A DNA stretch of 64,000 nucleotides from an uncultured Sutterella sp. (GCA_900544255.1 UQUM01000003.1:44776-108775); one strand, 5' to 3'. Shown: positions 25,147 through 34,914, numbered from the stretch's first letter. Translations and numbers: made by a program. Notes: generated by a model from the sequence alone, not told the origin.

Positions 25147-27567
25147 ATGCAGAATTTGATGAGTTTGGTGGAGAGTCTGAACCCCATGCAGCGCGCGGCG
25201 GTGGAACTGCCCGCGGAACATGCCCTGATTTTGGCGGGCGCCGGCTCCGGCAAAACGCGGGTGTTGACGACCCGCATTGCCTGGATTTTGGCGCAGGGCA
25301 TGGCGCGCCCCTCGCAGATTCTCGCGGTGACGTTTACGAACAAGGCCGCCAAAGAAATGCAGGATCGTCTGGAAGCCTTGGTGACGGCGGACATCCGCGC
25401 GATGTGGGTGGGGACGTTTCACGGGATCGCGAACCGCCTGCTGCGCTATCACGCCGAAGAAGCAGGGCTCCCTAAGACTTTCCAAATTATGGATTCCTCG
25501 GATCAATTGTCTCTTATTAAGCGCCTCATGAAGGAAGCGGGAATTGACACCGACGTGAACGACCCGAAGGCCTTTCAGTCGCGCATCAACCGCTTTAAGG
25601 AAGCGGGGTTGCGGGCGTCTGACGTCGCCGCGGACGAAGAAAGCGGTAACCCCGGTTTTTACCGTCTCTATGAATCGCGCTGCCAAAAGGACGGTTTGGT
25701 GGACTTTGCGGAACTGCTTTTGCGCAGTACGGAATTGTTGGAACGAAACGCCATCCTGCGCGAACACTATGCTGCGCGCTTTAGGTTTGTTTTGGTGGAC
25801 GAATTCCAGGATACGAACGCGCTGCAGTTTAGGTGGATTAAGACGATTGCCTCTCCGAAATCTCCGACGAATGCCGTCTTCTGCGTGGGCGACGACGATC
25901 AGTCGATTTATGCCTTCCGCGGTGCGCGCGTCGGCAACATGGCGGATTTCATCACGGATTACGGCGTGAAACACGTCGTGAAGTTGGAACAGAACTACCG
26001 CTCGACGTCTCACATCCTGGATGCCGCCAACGCCGTCATTGCGAACAACGAAAACCGCATGGGGAAGAACCTCTGGACGGATGCGGGGGCGGGCGACCGC
26101 ATTACGATTTATGAAGCGGCGGACGACAAGGACGAAGCCCGAAGCCTCACGCAGGAAGTACTGACGGATCATCGTTCCGGGCGACCCTGGAAGGATTTTG
26201 CGGTGCTCTACCGCAACAACGCTCAGTCGCGTCTGATTGAACAGTATCTCACCGCGAACGCCGTGCCCTACCGTATTTACGGCGGTCTGCGGTTTTTTGA
26301 CCGCGCGGAAGTTAAGGACGTGACGGCGTATCTGCGGTTGTTGTCGAATCCGGAAGATACGTCCCTGCTGCGCGTCATCAACCAGCCGCCCCGCGGAATC
26401 GGCCTCACGACGATGGAACGCATTACGCAGGAAGCACAGAGCCGCGGCGTGACGCTGTGGCAGTGCTTGACCGACTGGCAGCAGGATCCCGCGCTCGTGC
26501 GGCGTGCCGGGGCTTTCGTGTCGATCATCAACGACATGAAGGCGGCCTGCGAAGGGCTGAGTCTCGCGAAAGTGGTGGAAGTGGTGTTGGAAAAATCGGG
26601 TCTGAAGGCTTTTTACGAAGGAAAGCCCGACAAAGACATTCGGCTTGAAAATATGGGCGAAGTCATCAACGCCGCCTCGGGTTGGTACAAAGAAAACGGG
26701 ATTGACGAAGACGCGCCGGCGCTTGATGTAAACGAAGACCTCGGAATGTCGCCCCTTGACGGGTTCCTCTCGCAGGCGGCGCTTGAAGCCGACGACAAAA
26801 ACGAGGAAGAAGTGCGCGACTGTGTGCAGATGATGACGGTGCATGCTTCAAAAGGCCTCGAATTCCCCGTGGTTTTCTTGTGCGGTCTGGAAGAGGGACT
26901 TTTCCCGCATGCGGCTCGTGGTGACGAAGACGAAGACAAAGCGATCGGGGAAGAACGGCGCCTGATGTACGTCGCGATGACGCGTGCCCGCGAGAAACTC
27001 CGAATCAGCTGGTGTGCGAACCGCATGCTCTACGGGCAGAGCCGCGATGCGGAAGCGTCCCGGTTCCTTGATGAAATTCCGGCGGAACACACGGTGACGG
27101 TGGAGTCCCCGAAGAAAAACGACCGCGGGGGGTATGGCTCGGGCTATGGGTCCGGCGCTGGTTGGTACGGCAACCGCGGCGGTCGCTCCGGAAATTCTGG
27201 CGGTTGGCAGCGGGAAGGCGCGGGGAGCGTCGGGTTTTCGTCCCGGACCAAAACACCGGGGTGGCAGAACGGGCGGCTCGGAAAAGCGAGCGACTATCTC
27301 GCGAGCCAACAGCAGCAACAGCGTTCGGTCGCCGCGTCTTCGGGCGGTTTTTCGGGGTACGGCTTCAAACGGAAGGAGGCGTCTTCGGAACCGAATCCCT
27401 GGGGGCTGGCCGTGGGGGATCGCGTTACGCATGCCGTTTTTGGTAAGGGGACGATTCTGTCTTTAAAGAACATGAAGCACGAAGAAAGCGCGTCGGCTCG
27501 GGTGAAGTTTGATACGGCGGGGGAAAAGGAATTGCTGCTCACCTTTGCCAAACTGAGCAAAATCTGA
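25147..27567 (+). CDS. uvrD: DNA helicase II, UvrD/PcrA type
   Basis: 3'-5' superfamily 1 helicase of excision and mismatch repair. The 806 residues carry AGAGSGKTRVLTTRI (Walker A), the AVTFTNKAAKEMQDR motif, VDEFQDTNALQ (Walker B), GDDDQSIYAFRGA, EQNYRS, MTVHASKGLEFP and the AMTRAREKL motif VI, then a VGDRVTHAVFGKGTI Tudor-like C-terminal domain as in UvrD/PcrA. Between motif VI and that end, residues about 658-745 form a Gly/Ser/Arg-rich, low-complexity linker with RGG-like pieces and a short Gln run, longer than usual. The ATG at 25147 is preferred to an earlier one, which lies upstream of the promoter -10. Confidence 0.94.
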   Translation: MQNLMSLVESLNPMQRAAVELPAEHALILAGAGSGKTRVLTTRIAWILAQGMARPSQILAVTFTNKAAKEMQDRLEALVTADIRAMWVGTFHGIANRLLRYHAEEAGLPKTFQIMDSSDQLSLIKRLMKEAGIDTDVNDPKAFQSRINRFKEAGLRASDVAADEESGNPGFYRLYESRCQKDGLVDFAELLLRSTELLERNAILREHYAARFRFVLVDEFQDTNALQFRWIKTIASPKSPTNAVFCVGDDDQSIYAFRGARVGNMADFITDYGVKHVVKLEQNYRSTSHILDAANAVIANNENRMGKNLWTDAGAGDRITIYEAADDKDEARSLTQEVLTDHRSGRPWKDFAVLYRNNAQSRLIEQYLTANAVPYRIYGGLRFFDRAEVKDVTAYLRLLSNPEDTSLLRVINQPPRGIGLTTMERITQEAQSRGVTLWQCLTDWQQDPALVRRAGAFVSIINDMKAACEGLSLAKVVEVVLEKSGLKAFYEGKPDKDIRLENMGEVINAASGWYKENGIDEDAPALDVNEDLGMSPLDGFLSQAALEADDKNEEEVRDCVQMMTVHASKGLEFPVVFLCGLEEGLFPHAARGDEDEDKAIGEERRLMYVAMTRAREKLRISWCANRMLYGQSRDAEASRFLDEIPAEHTVTVESPKKNDRGGYGSGYGSGAGWYGNRGGRSGNSGGWQREGAGSVGFSSRTKTPGWQNGRLGKASDYLASQQQQQRSVAASSGGFSGYGFKRKEASSEPNPWGLAVGDRVTHAVFGKGTILSLKNMKHEESASARVKFDTAGEKELLLTFAKLSKI

Positions 27568-27590
27568 CGAATGCCGCTTGTCGATAAAAG

Positions 27591-27627
27591 AAAACCTCCG
27601 CGGGACGAATCCTGACGGAGGTTTTTT
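27591..27627 (+). terminator. Terminator between uvrD and efp
   Basis: AAAACCTCCG and CGGAGGTTTT pair around a 15-base loop, with T6 after it on the plus strand and A-rich sequence on the other side. It serves the convergent uvrD and efp genes. Confidence 0.88.
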
Positions 27628-27676
27628 CGACGGGGGACGTTCTGAAGAGAACGTCTCCTCAAACCGAAGGCATCAA

Positions 27677-28234
27677 TTACTTGATGCGGCTGCGGTATTC
27701 GCCCGTACGGGTGTCGATTTCGATCTTGTCGCCGGTGTTGACGAACGCGGGCACGTCGAGGACGTAGCCGGTGGCGAGCTTGGCGGGCTTCATGACCTTA
27801 CCGGAGGTATCACCCTTCACGGCGGGTTCCGTGTAGACCACTTCACGCACGAGCATCGTCGGCAGTTCGATACCGATCACGCGGCCTTCGTAGAACACGG
27901 CTTCGGCTTCGAGACCGTCTTCGAGGTACTTCTTGGCTTCTTCCATCGTGTCGGTGTCGACTTCGTACTGGTTGTATTCTTCATCCATCCACACATAGTG
28001 CGGATCAGCGAAGTAGGAGTACGTCACGGGTTTGCGTTCGAGGATGATGTCTTCGAACTTGTCGTCAGCGCGGTACACGGTTTCCGTGACGGCGCCGTTC
28101 AACAGGTTCTTCATCTTCATCTTCACGGTGGAAGCACCGCGGCCGCCCTTGGAGTATTCGGCCTTCAGCACAACCATGGGATCCTTGCCGACCATAAACA
28201 CGTTGCCGGCCCGCAGTTCCTGAGCGGTTTTCAT
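27677..28234 (-). CDS. efp: Elongation factor P (Arg32 type)
   Basis: Relieves ribosome stalling at polyproline. The 185-residue protein has the three-domain EF-P layout. At the tip loop, where E. coli has Lys34 in PGKGQA, this reads SKGGRGAS with Arg32, the residue rhamnosylated by EarP in Neisseria, Shewanella and Pseudomonas. The next gene on the same strand is earP, confirming the arginine pathway. C-terminal domains include GDKIEIDTRTGEYRSR. ATG is preceded by AAAGGACAG. Confidence 0.97.
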   Translation of the reverse strand: MKTAQELRAGNVFMVGKDPMVVLKAEYSKGGRGASTVKMKMKNLLNGAVTETVYRADDKFEDIILERKPVTYSYFADPHYVWMDEEYNQYEVDTDTMEEAKKYLEDGLEAEAVFYEGRVIGIELPTMLVREVVYTEPAVKGDTSGKVMKPAKLATGYVLDVPAFVNTGDKIEIDTRTGEYRSRIK

Positions 28235-28319
28235 TTTGTTTCTGTCCTTTGTTTGGAGGAATGATTCAGCCGGGCAATCCGACGAGAACGTCGCCCTGAC
28301 CGGGGTTTTTCACAATAAC

Positions 28320-29477
28320 TCAATATTCTAGCTTTTCTTTTGCAATCTGTGCAACCGTTTGAGCAGCCGTTTGTTGTTTCAGAAGGTTTTCGCGCCACAA
28401 CAGTGCGCCTTTTTGCTCATCGGGAAGCGTTTTTTTCCAAGCGCGCCAGACTTCGGGCGTGATCCCGCGGGCGTTGAGACCTTCTTCCATCGCAAGCCAC
28501 GCTGCGCGGGCTTCGGGTGTGAACGGAGCACTGTATTTTTCAGCAAAGGCCCGCATTTTCACGAGATGCGTTTCTTCGGTCTGCGGGTAGAGGGTCCACA
28601 AAAGCGGCACGCCCGACAACTGCACCCGAAGCGTGGAATCTTCGCCGCGCACGAGGCAGGCGTCGGACGCCAAAAGCACGTCGTCAAAATCAGCCTGCGG
28701 CAGCATCGGCAGCTCCACCGTGCGGATAAAAGCGGGGGTACCGGCTTTTTCAACCGCCGCCTTAAATCGGCGGCTCGCTTCTCCGGGTGCCAAAAGGACC
28801 TGAATCGGTTCTCCTGCGGCAACGACGGCATGAACGAGACTTTCCACCGGATTTTCGGGGTAGGTAAAGAAAAAGAGGGTAAAGGGCGCTGCGGGATCGG
28901 CGCCGTAACGCGTGAGAAAGTCGCGCCGCTTTTCAGGGGTGAACGTCTCGCGGCGGCTCCCGGCGTCGTCTTCCCGCACGACGCCGGCCGTTTTCGGGGT
29001 AAAGCCCGGAAAGAGGAACGTCTTGGGGTATCCCCAGCGCGGGTGGCGGCTCACGAGTTTGTTGGATTCTTCTGCGTAGGTTTCCGCCGTGAGGTAGTCA
29101 AGCGCAAAGACGGCGGTCGGAATCACCGCGTCAAAGCGGCGCGCGAGCGCTGCTTCCACGGCGTCGGGCAGCCGGCAACTGAAGGTTTCGACGGTGACGT
29201 CGGGGACGTCCGCCGCTTCCCGGTCGCCCGAAGCGTCCGTCCAACGGCGGACGCCGATGCCGAAAACGTCGGCGTCCGCTGCAGCCGCGGGGCATTGCGG
29301 CACGAAGGCCGCGAGCGTTTCGGGGCGGTCGATCATGAGGCGTACGCGCCAGTGAAATTCCTGCGATAAACTTTTTGCCAGTCGCCAGGCGACGCCGGCG
29401 TCGCCGAAATTGTCGATGACGCGGCACCACAGGGTGCAGCGCACGGGATTTCCGGAAATTGAACGGGATTGAGACAC
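28320..29477 (-). CDS. earP: EF-P arginine rhamnosyltransferase EarP
   Basis: GT-B type transferase that moves rhamnose from dTDP-rhamnose to Arg32 of EF-P. The 385 residues begin (from GTG 29477) with a short lead, then TLWCRVIDNFGDAGVAWRL, the EarP N-terminal signature with the catalytic Asp, and continue through FPGFTPKTAGVV and VRGEDSTLRVQLSGVPLLW (nucleotide-sugar site). The frame is open further up to 29525, but that would run over the start of uvrC, so the GTG with a GGTGG site six bases before it is likelier. It follows efp's promoter side, 85 bases before efp. Confidence 0.9.
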   Translation of the reverse strand: MSQSRSISGNPVRCTLWCRVIDNFGDAGVAWRLAKSLSQEFHWRVRLMIDRPETLAAFVPQCPAAAADADVFGIGVRRWTDASGDREAADVPDVTVETFSCRLPDAVEAALARRFDAVIPTAVFALDYLTAETYAEESNKLVSRHPRWGYPKTFLFPGFTPKTAGVVREDDAGSRRETFTPEKRRDFLTRYGADPAAPFTLFFFTYPENPVESLVHAVVAAGEPIQVLLAPGEASRRFKAAVEKAGTPAFIRTVELPMLPQADFDDVLLASDACLVRGEDSTLRVQLSGVPLLWTLYPQTEETHLVKMRAFAEKYSAPFTPEARAAWLAMEEGLNARGITPEVWRAWKKTLPDEQKGALLWRENLLKQQTAAQTVAQIAKEKLEY

Positions 29478-29505
29478 AAGACCACCGTAAAAAAGAAAAC
29501 AACCC

Positions 29506-31374
29506 ATGACGGACATCAGCATCACGAATTACCGGGAGCAGCTTTCGATGCTGCCCACTTTGCCCGGGGTTTACCGTTATTTCGACGCCGAGGGCACCTG
29601 CCTATACGTCGGCAAGGCCAAAGACCTCAAACGCCGCGTGTCGTCCTACTTTCAGAAGAACGACCTGAGTCCGCGCATCGCCATTATGGTGTCAAAAATC
29701 GCCCGGATGGAAACGACGGTGGTGAGAACGGAAGCCGAGGCGCTGCTCCTTGAAAACAATCTCATCAAGACCCTTGCGCCCAAATACAACATTCTTTTCC
29801 GGGACGACAAGAGTTACCCGTACTTGAAGCTTTCGGCATCGCCTTTCCCGCGGGTGAGTTACTACCGCGGAGGCGTTGACAAAAAGAGTCGCTTTTTCGG
29901 GCCGTACCCCAATGCGGGTGCTGTGAGAGAAGCGATCGGCATTCTGCAGAAAGTCTTTCGCCTGCGCACTTGTGAAGACGCGGTGTTTGCAAACCGCTCT
30001 CGCCCCTGCCTCATGGGTCAGATGGATCGTTGTTCCTGTCCCTGCGTGGGAAAAATCACGGAAGAAGAGTACGCCGCGGACGTAGAAAACGCGTGCCGCT
30101 TTCTGCGGGGAGAAACCGACGACGTGATGCAGGGGCTGAGAGACAAAATGACGGCCGCGAGCGAAGCGTGGCGCTTTGAAGAAGCCGCGGTTTTCCGCGA
30201 CCGCATTGCGTCCTTAAACGACGTGATGCAGCAGCAGGCCGTGGAAACGACGGGGGGCGACACCGACGCCGACATTATTGCCGTCGCGATCACGGCCGGT
30301 GTCGCCTGCGTCAATATTGCCATGGTGCGCGGCGGGCGTCATTTGGGGGATCATGCGGTTTTTCCCGACGTCGTGCGCGGCACGGGCGAAGCGCTTGCGG
30401 CGTCCGACGTGTTTGATGCCTTCATCAGTCAGCACTACCTCACCTCAAAGGTGCCTGACGTAGTAGTGAGCCAAGCGGCATCTGACCGCGAGGCGATGGC
30501 GGAAACGCTGTCGGACTTGGCCGGGCGCCGCATCGCCTTTGTGTCGGAACCGCAGTCCCTGCGTCGTAAGTGGCTCGAGATGGCCGAGCAGGGTGCAAGG
30601 ATTGCCTTGGAACGGCACCTTACGGAAACCGCCGGGGAAAAGCGGCGCGTCGAAGATCTCATTCGGGTGCTCGACTTGAAGCTCACCGACGAGCAGCGCA
30701 CGACGCTCACGATGGAATGCTTCGATATTTCGCATACGGCGGGCGAAGCGACCCAAGCGTCCTGCGTGGTGTTTAGGGGCTTGGGCATGGATTCTTCGCG
30801 CTACCGGCGCTTTAACATCAACGACGTGACGGCGGGGGACGACTACGCCGCCATGAAGGAAGTGCTGACGCGGCGCTACAGTCCGGTGGCGCGCGGCGAA
30901 GCCGAACTTCCCGACATCGTCTTTGTGGACGGCGGACGAGGTCAAGTGCATATGGCGCGCGACGTCTTTACCGAGTTGGGACTGCCCTTATCCGTCATCG
31001 TCGGGGTCGCGAAGGGCGAAGGGCGCAAGACGGGGCTTGAAACGCTTGTCTTTGCCGATGGGCGCGAACCCTTGGTGCTGGGAAGCGAAAGTCCGGCTCT
31101 GATGCTGGTGGCCATGATCCGCGATGAAGCCCACCGCTTCGCGATTACCGGGATGCGTGCCAAACGCAGCAAGACGCGGCAGACGAGTCGCTTGGAAGAT
31201 ATCGACGGGATCGGCGCCAAGCGCCGGCAGAAACTTTTGACGCATTTCGGCGGATTGAAGGGCGTCAAAAACGCAGGCGTGGAAGATATCGCTAAAATTG
31301 ACGGCTTCTCGCGCAGCCTTGCGCAAAAGATTTACGATCACTTGCACGGTGTCGACAGTGGCAGTACAGACTAA
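29506..31374 (+). CDS. uvrC: Excinuclease ABC subunit C
   Basis: Dual endonuclease of nucleotide excision repair. The 622-residue protein has the GIY-YIG domain (GVYRYFDAEGTCLYVGKA, residues about 20-40), a UVR motif for UvrB contact near residue 205 (EAWRFEEAAVFRDRIA), the RNase H-like domain with FVDGGRGQV, and C-terminal HhH motifs (DIDGIGAKRRQKLL). Full length. It is divergent from earP and its 3' end overlaps pgsA, so the two are cotranscribed. Confidence 0.97.
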   Translation: MTDISITNYREQLSMLPTLPGVYRYFDAEGTCLYVGKAKDLKRRVSSYFQKNDLSPRIAIMVSKIARMETTVVRTEAEALLLENNLIKTLAPKYNILFRDDKSYPYLKLSASPFPRVSYYRGGVDKKSRFFGPYPNAGAVREAIGILQKVFRLRTCEDAVFANRSRPCLMGQMDRCSCPCVGKITEEEYAADVENACRFLRGETDDVMQGLRDKMTAASEAWRFEEAAVFRDRIASLNDVMQQQAVETTGGDTDADIIAVAITAGVACVNIAMVRGGRHLGDHAVFPDVVRGTGEALAASDVFDAFISQHYLTSKVPDVVVSQAASDREAMAETLSDLAGRRIAFVSEPQSLRRKWLEMAEQGARIALERHLTETAGEKRRVEDLIRVLDLKLTDEQRTTLTMECFDISHTAGEATQASCVVFRGLGMDSSRYRRFNINDVTAGDDYAAMKEVLTRRYSPVARGEAELPDIVFVDGGRGQVHMARDVFTELGLPLSVIVGVAKGEGRKTGLETLVFADGREPLVLGSESPALMLVAMIRDEAHRFAITGMRAKRSKTRQTSRLEDIDGIGAKRRQKLLTHFGGLKGVKNAGVEDIAKIDGFSRSLAQKIYDHLHGVDSGSTD

Positions 31375-31951
31375 ACGCTTCAATATTCCGATGGCTCTTA
31401 CGTGGGCCCGTATCGCTTTCATCCCGCTTATTGTCGGCGTGTTCTACGTGCCGGATTGGATTGCCGGACCGCACGTGAAGAACCTCTTGGCCTGCGTGAT
31501 GTTCGTCATCGCCGCCGTGACGGATGCCCTGGACGGCTACATTGCCCGCAACTACAACATGGCCACACAGATGGGGGCCTTCTTGGACTCCGTGGCGGAT
31601 AAGTTGGTGGTGTGTTCCGCGATCGTCGTGCTCCTTGCGTTTGACCGCGTCGACATGATCGTGGCGCTCATTATCGTGGGTCGCGAAATCGCCGTCACCG
31701 CGCTTCGTGAATGGATGGCGAAGATCGGCGCCGCGGCCATCGTGAAGGTGAATTGGTTCGGTAAGATCAAAACCATTGCTCAGATGGCGGCGATTCCGAT
31801 GCTCCTTTATTGGGAACCGCTTTTCGGAATTGACGTGGCGTTTGTGGGGCGCATCCTCATTTACGTGGCGGCTATCCTGACGCTTTATTCCATGTTCGTT
31901 TACATGTCGGCTGCGTGGCCGCACATTGAGGCGCCGGACAAACAGGCCTGA
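31349..31951 (+). CDS. pgsA: CDP-diacylglycerol-glycerol-3-phosphate 3-phosphatidyltransferase
   Basis: Integral membrane enzyme making phosphatidylglycerol phosphate. About 200 residues, with the CDP-alcohol signature (DALDGYIARNYNMATQMGAF followed by LDSVADK; all three essential Asp present) and four or more hydrophobic helices. The first helix begins RFNIPMALTWARIAFIPL. The start is uncertain: GTG at 31349 or 31358 both keep this N-terminus and overlap the end of uvrC; no ATG fits except one that removes conserved residues. Confidence 0.92.
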   Translation: MSTVAVQTKRFNIPMALTWARIAFIPLIVGVFYVPDWIAGPHVKNLLACVMFVIAAVTDALDGYIARNYNMATQMGAFLDSVADKLVVCSAIVVLLAFDRVDMIVALIIVGREIAVTALREWMAKIGAAAIVKVNWFGKIKTIAQMAAIPMLLYWEPLFGIDVAFVGRILIYVAAILTLYSMFVYMSAAWPHIEAPDKQA

Positions 31952-31969
31952 CGGCATCGTCAACGGAAC

Positions 31970-32009
31970 AAAAAAGCGGACTTACCGGTTTTCGGCAGTC
32001 CGCTTTTTC
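31970..32009 (+). terminator. Terminator after pgsA
   Basis: AAAAAAGCGGACT and AGTCCGCTTTTTC form a stem of 12-13 bp with a 14-base loop and T-run. It ends the uvrC-pgsA transcript. Confidence 0.88.
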
Positions 32010-32262
32010 ATAGAAATGCCGCGAGGAAACTTACGACTTTAGTCGCAAGAGGCATCGCGGCAAGGTGATCATGGACAAAATGCGGGAAGTATTTGCGTTT
32101 CAGGTATCCAGAATTCAGTCCATTGACACGGTTTGTTTCGGAAAAAAGGAATCACTCACAGCAACTAAACCGGAAGTTCTTAGATTGTCAATGACCTCCG
32201 GTTTTACCGATATAACGATAGTTTTTTAACCCAAAATAAAATTCAAATTTCAGCTGTGAACC
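32010..32262. other. Gene-free gap with nested inverted repeats
   Basis: No gene is visible. A nested structure spans about 32015-32065: outer arms TGCCGCGA/TCGCGGCA and an inner CTTACGACT-TT-AGTCGCAAG. Another pair, AAACCGGA/TCCGGTTT, is at 32166-32203, and CCAAAATAA/TTATTTTGG lies across the mutS stop (32231-32271) and could be its terminator. The local AT content is higher than that of the genes. The first structure may be a small RNA or a remnant. Confidence 0.4.
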
Positions 32263-34914
32263 TTATTTTGGTGCCCATATTAGCTGAGCAGCGTCCTTTA
32301 ATTCATAAAGACGCTTGAGAGCTTCTCGGGGTGAAAGGTTGTCTGCATCCAGATCCGCAAGTACCTTCACGAAATCGGCGCTTTTCTCAAGTCTCGGATC
32401 TATTTCCACGGGTTCGGGCTCCGGTTCCGGCAGCGTCGCAGCCAGGCTGAAAAGATCGGGCTGCGCCGTTGCCGAGCGCGTCGCTTCCAACTGCGCCAAG
32501 AGGCGCTTGGCGTGTCGGATCACCCGCTCGGGGACGCCCGCAAGACGTGCCACGGCAATCCCGTAACTCTGGCTGGCCGGACCCTCCTTGACGTCGTGCA
32601 GGAAGACGATGCCACCCGCGTCATTTTTGGCGGAAACGTGCACGTTTACGACTTCAGGACACTTCGCCTGCAGTTCGGTAAGTTCAAAGTAGTGCGTCGC
32701 AAACAACGTCCAACTGCGGCAGGTGACGGCAAGTTCTTCGGCAATGGCACCCGCCAGACTCAAGCCGTCAAACGTTGAGGTGCCGCGGCCGATTTCGTCC
32801 ATCAGGACGAGTGACTGGTCGGTTGCCTGCCGCAGGATGGAGGCGGCCTCCGTCATTTCCACCATGAAGGTCGAGCGGCCGCGCGCCAAATCGTCCGACG
32901 CGCCGATGCGGGTAAGAATTCGGTCGACGGGACCGATTTCCGCCGTCATTGCCGGAACGAAGCTGCCGACGTAGGCAAGGAGCGTCACGAGCGCCACCGA
33001 GCGCATGTAGGTGGATTTACCGCCCATGTTGGGGCCCGTGATGACGAGAAGGCGCCGTCCCGGTACCAAGTGGCAGTTGTTCGGGATGAAGTCCGGAATC
33101 ATCCTTTCGACAACGGGGTGGCGTACGCCCGTCATTGTGAGACCGGGGGTTGCCGACATTGTCGGACGACTCCAGCGCATGTCGCGGGCGTAGCGGGCAA
33201 AGGATGTGAGCACATCCAACGTCGCGGTGGCGCGCGCCGCGGTGAGGATGGCTTCGACCCAGTTCCCCAAGAAATCGACGAGTTCGTCCCAGATGCGCTT
33301 TTCTATCTGAGCGCATCGTTCTTTGGCGGAAAAGGCGCGGTCTTCGTATTCCTTTAATTCCGGCGTGATGAAACGTTCGTTGTTTTTGAGGGTCTGCCGG
33401 CGTTTGTAGTCTATCGGGACGTTCCCCGCCTGAGACTTCGGAATTTCAATGTAAAACCCGGAGACGCGGTTGTAGGCGATTTTGAGTGTCGTAATACCGG
33501 TGCGGTCCCGTTCCCGCGCTTCCATTGCCGTCAACTGATCCGTGTTGTTGTCGCGGATGTTGCGTAAATCCGCCAATTCTGGATCGGCTTCGTTGCGGAC
33601 GACGTCCCCTTCTCTCAGGAAGGTGGCGGGTTCTTCTAAGAGTGTCCCCTGAAGTTTGAGGTATACGTCGTCGGACAAAGCCAAGGCATCGGCAAGCGGC
33701 GCGAGGATGGGGCTCTTATATTGCGCCATGTATCCCGCAAGGTGCTTTAACTGCGGCAGTACGTCGCGAAGCGCCGCCGCTTCCTTGGGGCGGATGCTTT
33801 TTAGCGCAATGCGCCCCGCCGTGCGTTCAATGTCGGGGATCCCTTCGAGAAGGTTCTCCAAGGTCGGCGTGAGGTCCGGGGTGAGCAAGAATTCTTCCAC
33901 AGCCTCATGGCGGCTCACGGCCACGTGCTGATCCCGCAATGGGGAGGTGAGCCAGCGCTTTAAGAGGCGGCTCCCCATGCTCGTGCGGCAGATGTCGAGC
34001 GTGGAAAAAAGCGTGGGTCCGCCTTCAGTCCTCAGACTGTCGATGATCTCAAGGTTGCGGCGGCTGGCGGCATCCAAACCCAGAAATTCCGATTCGTCTT
34101 CAACGACGAGGGGGGCAATGTAGGGCGGGTTGTCGCACTGCGTGTTGTCCACGTAGGAGAGAAGCGCGTTGACCGCGGTGAGAATGAGCGTATTGTCTTC
34201 AATGCCCCAGGCTTCGAGGTTGTTGAGCTTAAATTTTTTCTTTAAAAGCTCGCGGCCGCGTTCCGCGTCAAAATGCCACGCAGGCATGTTGTGAACGGCA
34301 AGTTCCGGAACGAGGGCCTTCACTTCGTCCGTGAGACTGTCGGGAACGAGAATTTCCGACGGGGTGATGCGGGAGAGTTCCGCGGAGAGCGCTTCGCGTG
34401 GCGCCGTCGTCGCCCGGAACGAGCCGTTCGTGAGCGTGAGCCACACGAGACCGACGGCTTTGGCGTGCTTTTCGACGGCAACCGCCAAAAGGACTGAGTC
34501 CGTTTTTTCCGCGAGAAGTGCGTTGTCGGTGAGCGTTCCCGGCGTCACGATGCGGGTGATGCGCCGCTCCATCGTGCCCTTGGCTTCCGCGGGGTCGCCG
34601 ATCTGATCGCAGATCGCCACCGAGACGCCGAGTTTTACGAGACGCGCGAGGTACTGCTCAAGCGTCGACGCGGGAATCCCTGCCATCGGAATGGGATCGC
34701 CCTTATAGGTACCGCGTTTCGTAAGCGTGAGGCCGATCAGCTTGTTGATGCGGACGGCGTCGTCAAAAAACGTTTCGTAGAAGTCGCCGATGCGGTAAAG
34801 AAGCATCACGCCGGGGTGTTCGTCACGCAGCATCAGGTACTGGCGCATGGCGGGCGTGTGGTCGCTGTAGGGGCCATCGGCCTCATTTTTTTTGCTGTCG
34901 GCAACTTCAGTCAT
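32263..34914 (-). CDS. mutS: DNA mismatch repair protein MutS
   Basis: Recognises mismatches and signals to MutL. The 883 residues include the mismatch-contacting FYE in RIGDFYETFF near residue 45, connector and lever domains, the ATPase with TGPNMGGKSTYMRS (Walker A near residue 630), LVLMDEIGRGTSTFDGLSLA and ATHYFELTELQ, then a C-terminal part with a Pro/Glu linker (EPEPEPVEID) before the tetramerisation tail. Normal length. The gene stands alone, with suhB after it on the same strand upstream. Confidence 0.97.
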   Translation of the reverse strand: MTEVADSKKNEADGPYSDHTPAMRQYLMLRDEHPGVMLLYRIGDFYETFFDDAVRINKLIGLTLTKRGTYKGDPIPMAGIPASTLEQYLARLVKLGVSVAICDQIGDPAEAKGTMERRITRIVTPGTLTDNALLAEKTDSVLLAVAVEKHAKAVGLVWLTLTNGSFRATTAPREALSAELSRITPSEILVPDSLTDEVKALVPELAVHNMPAWHFDAERGRELLKKKFKLNNLEAWGIEDNTLILTAVNALLSYVDNTQCDNPPYIAPLVVEDESEFLGLDAASRRNLEIIDSLRTEGGPTLFSTLDICRTSMGSRLLKRWLTSPLRDQHVAVSRHEAVEEFLLTPDLTPTLENLLEGIPDIERTAGRIALKSIRPKEAAALRDVLPQLKHLAGYMAQYKSPILAPLADALALSDDVYLKLQGTLLEEPATFLREGDVVRNEADPELADLRNIRDNNTDQLTAMEARERDRTGITTLKIAYNRVSGFYIEIPKSQAGNVPIDYKRRQTLKNNERFITPELKEYEDRAFSAKERCAQIEKRIWDELVDFLGNWVEAILTAARATATLDVLTSFARYARDMRWSRPTMSATPGLTMTGVRHPVVERMIPDFIPNNCHLVPGRRLLVITGPNMGGKSTYMRSVALVTLLAYVGSFVPAMTAEIGPVDRILTRIGASDDLARGRSTFMVEMTEAASILRQATDQSLVLMDEIGRGTSTFDGLSLAGAIAEELAVTCRSWTLFATHYFELTELQAKCPEVVNVHVSAKNDAGGIVFLHDVKEGPASQSYGIAVARLAGVPERVIRHAKRLLAQLEATRSATAQPDLFSLAATLPEPEPEPVEIDPRLEKSADFVKVLADLDADNLSPREALKRLYELKDAAQLIWAPK

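Noticed and set aside
25135..26844. 569-codon open frame opposite uvrD
   Set aside because: Antisense shadow: unusually His/Arg/Val-rich, no motif and no ribosome binding site.
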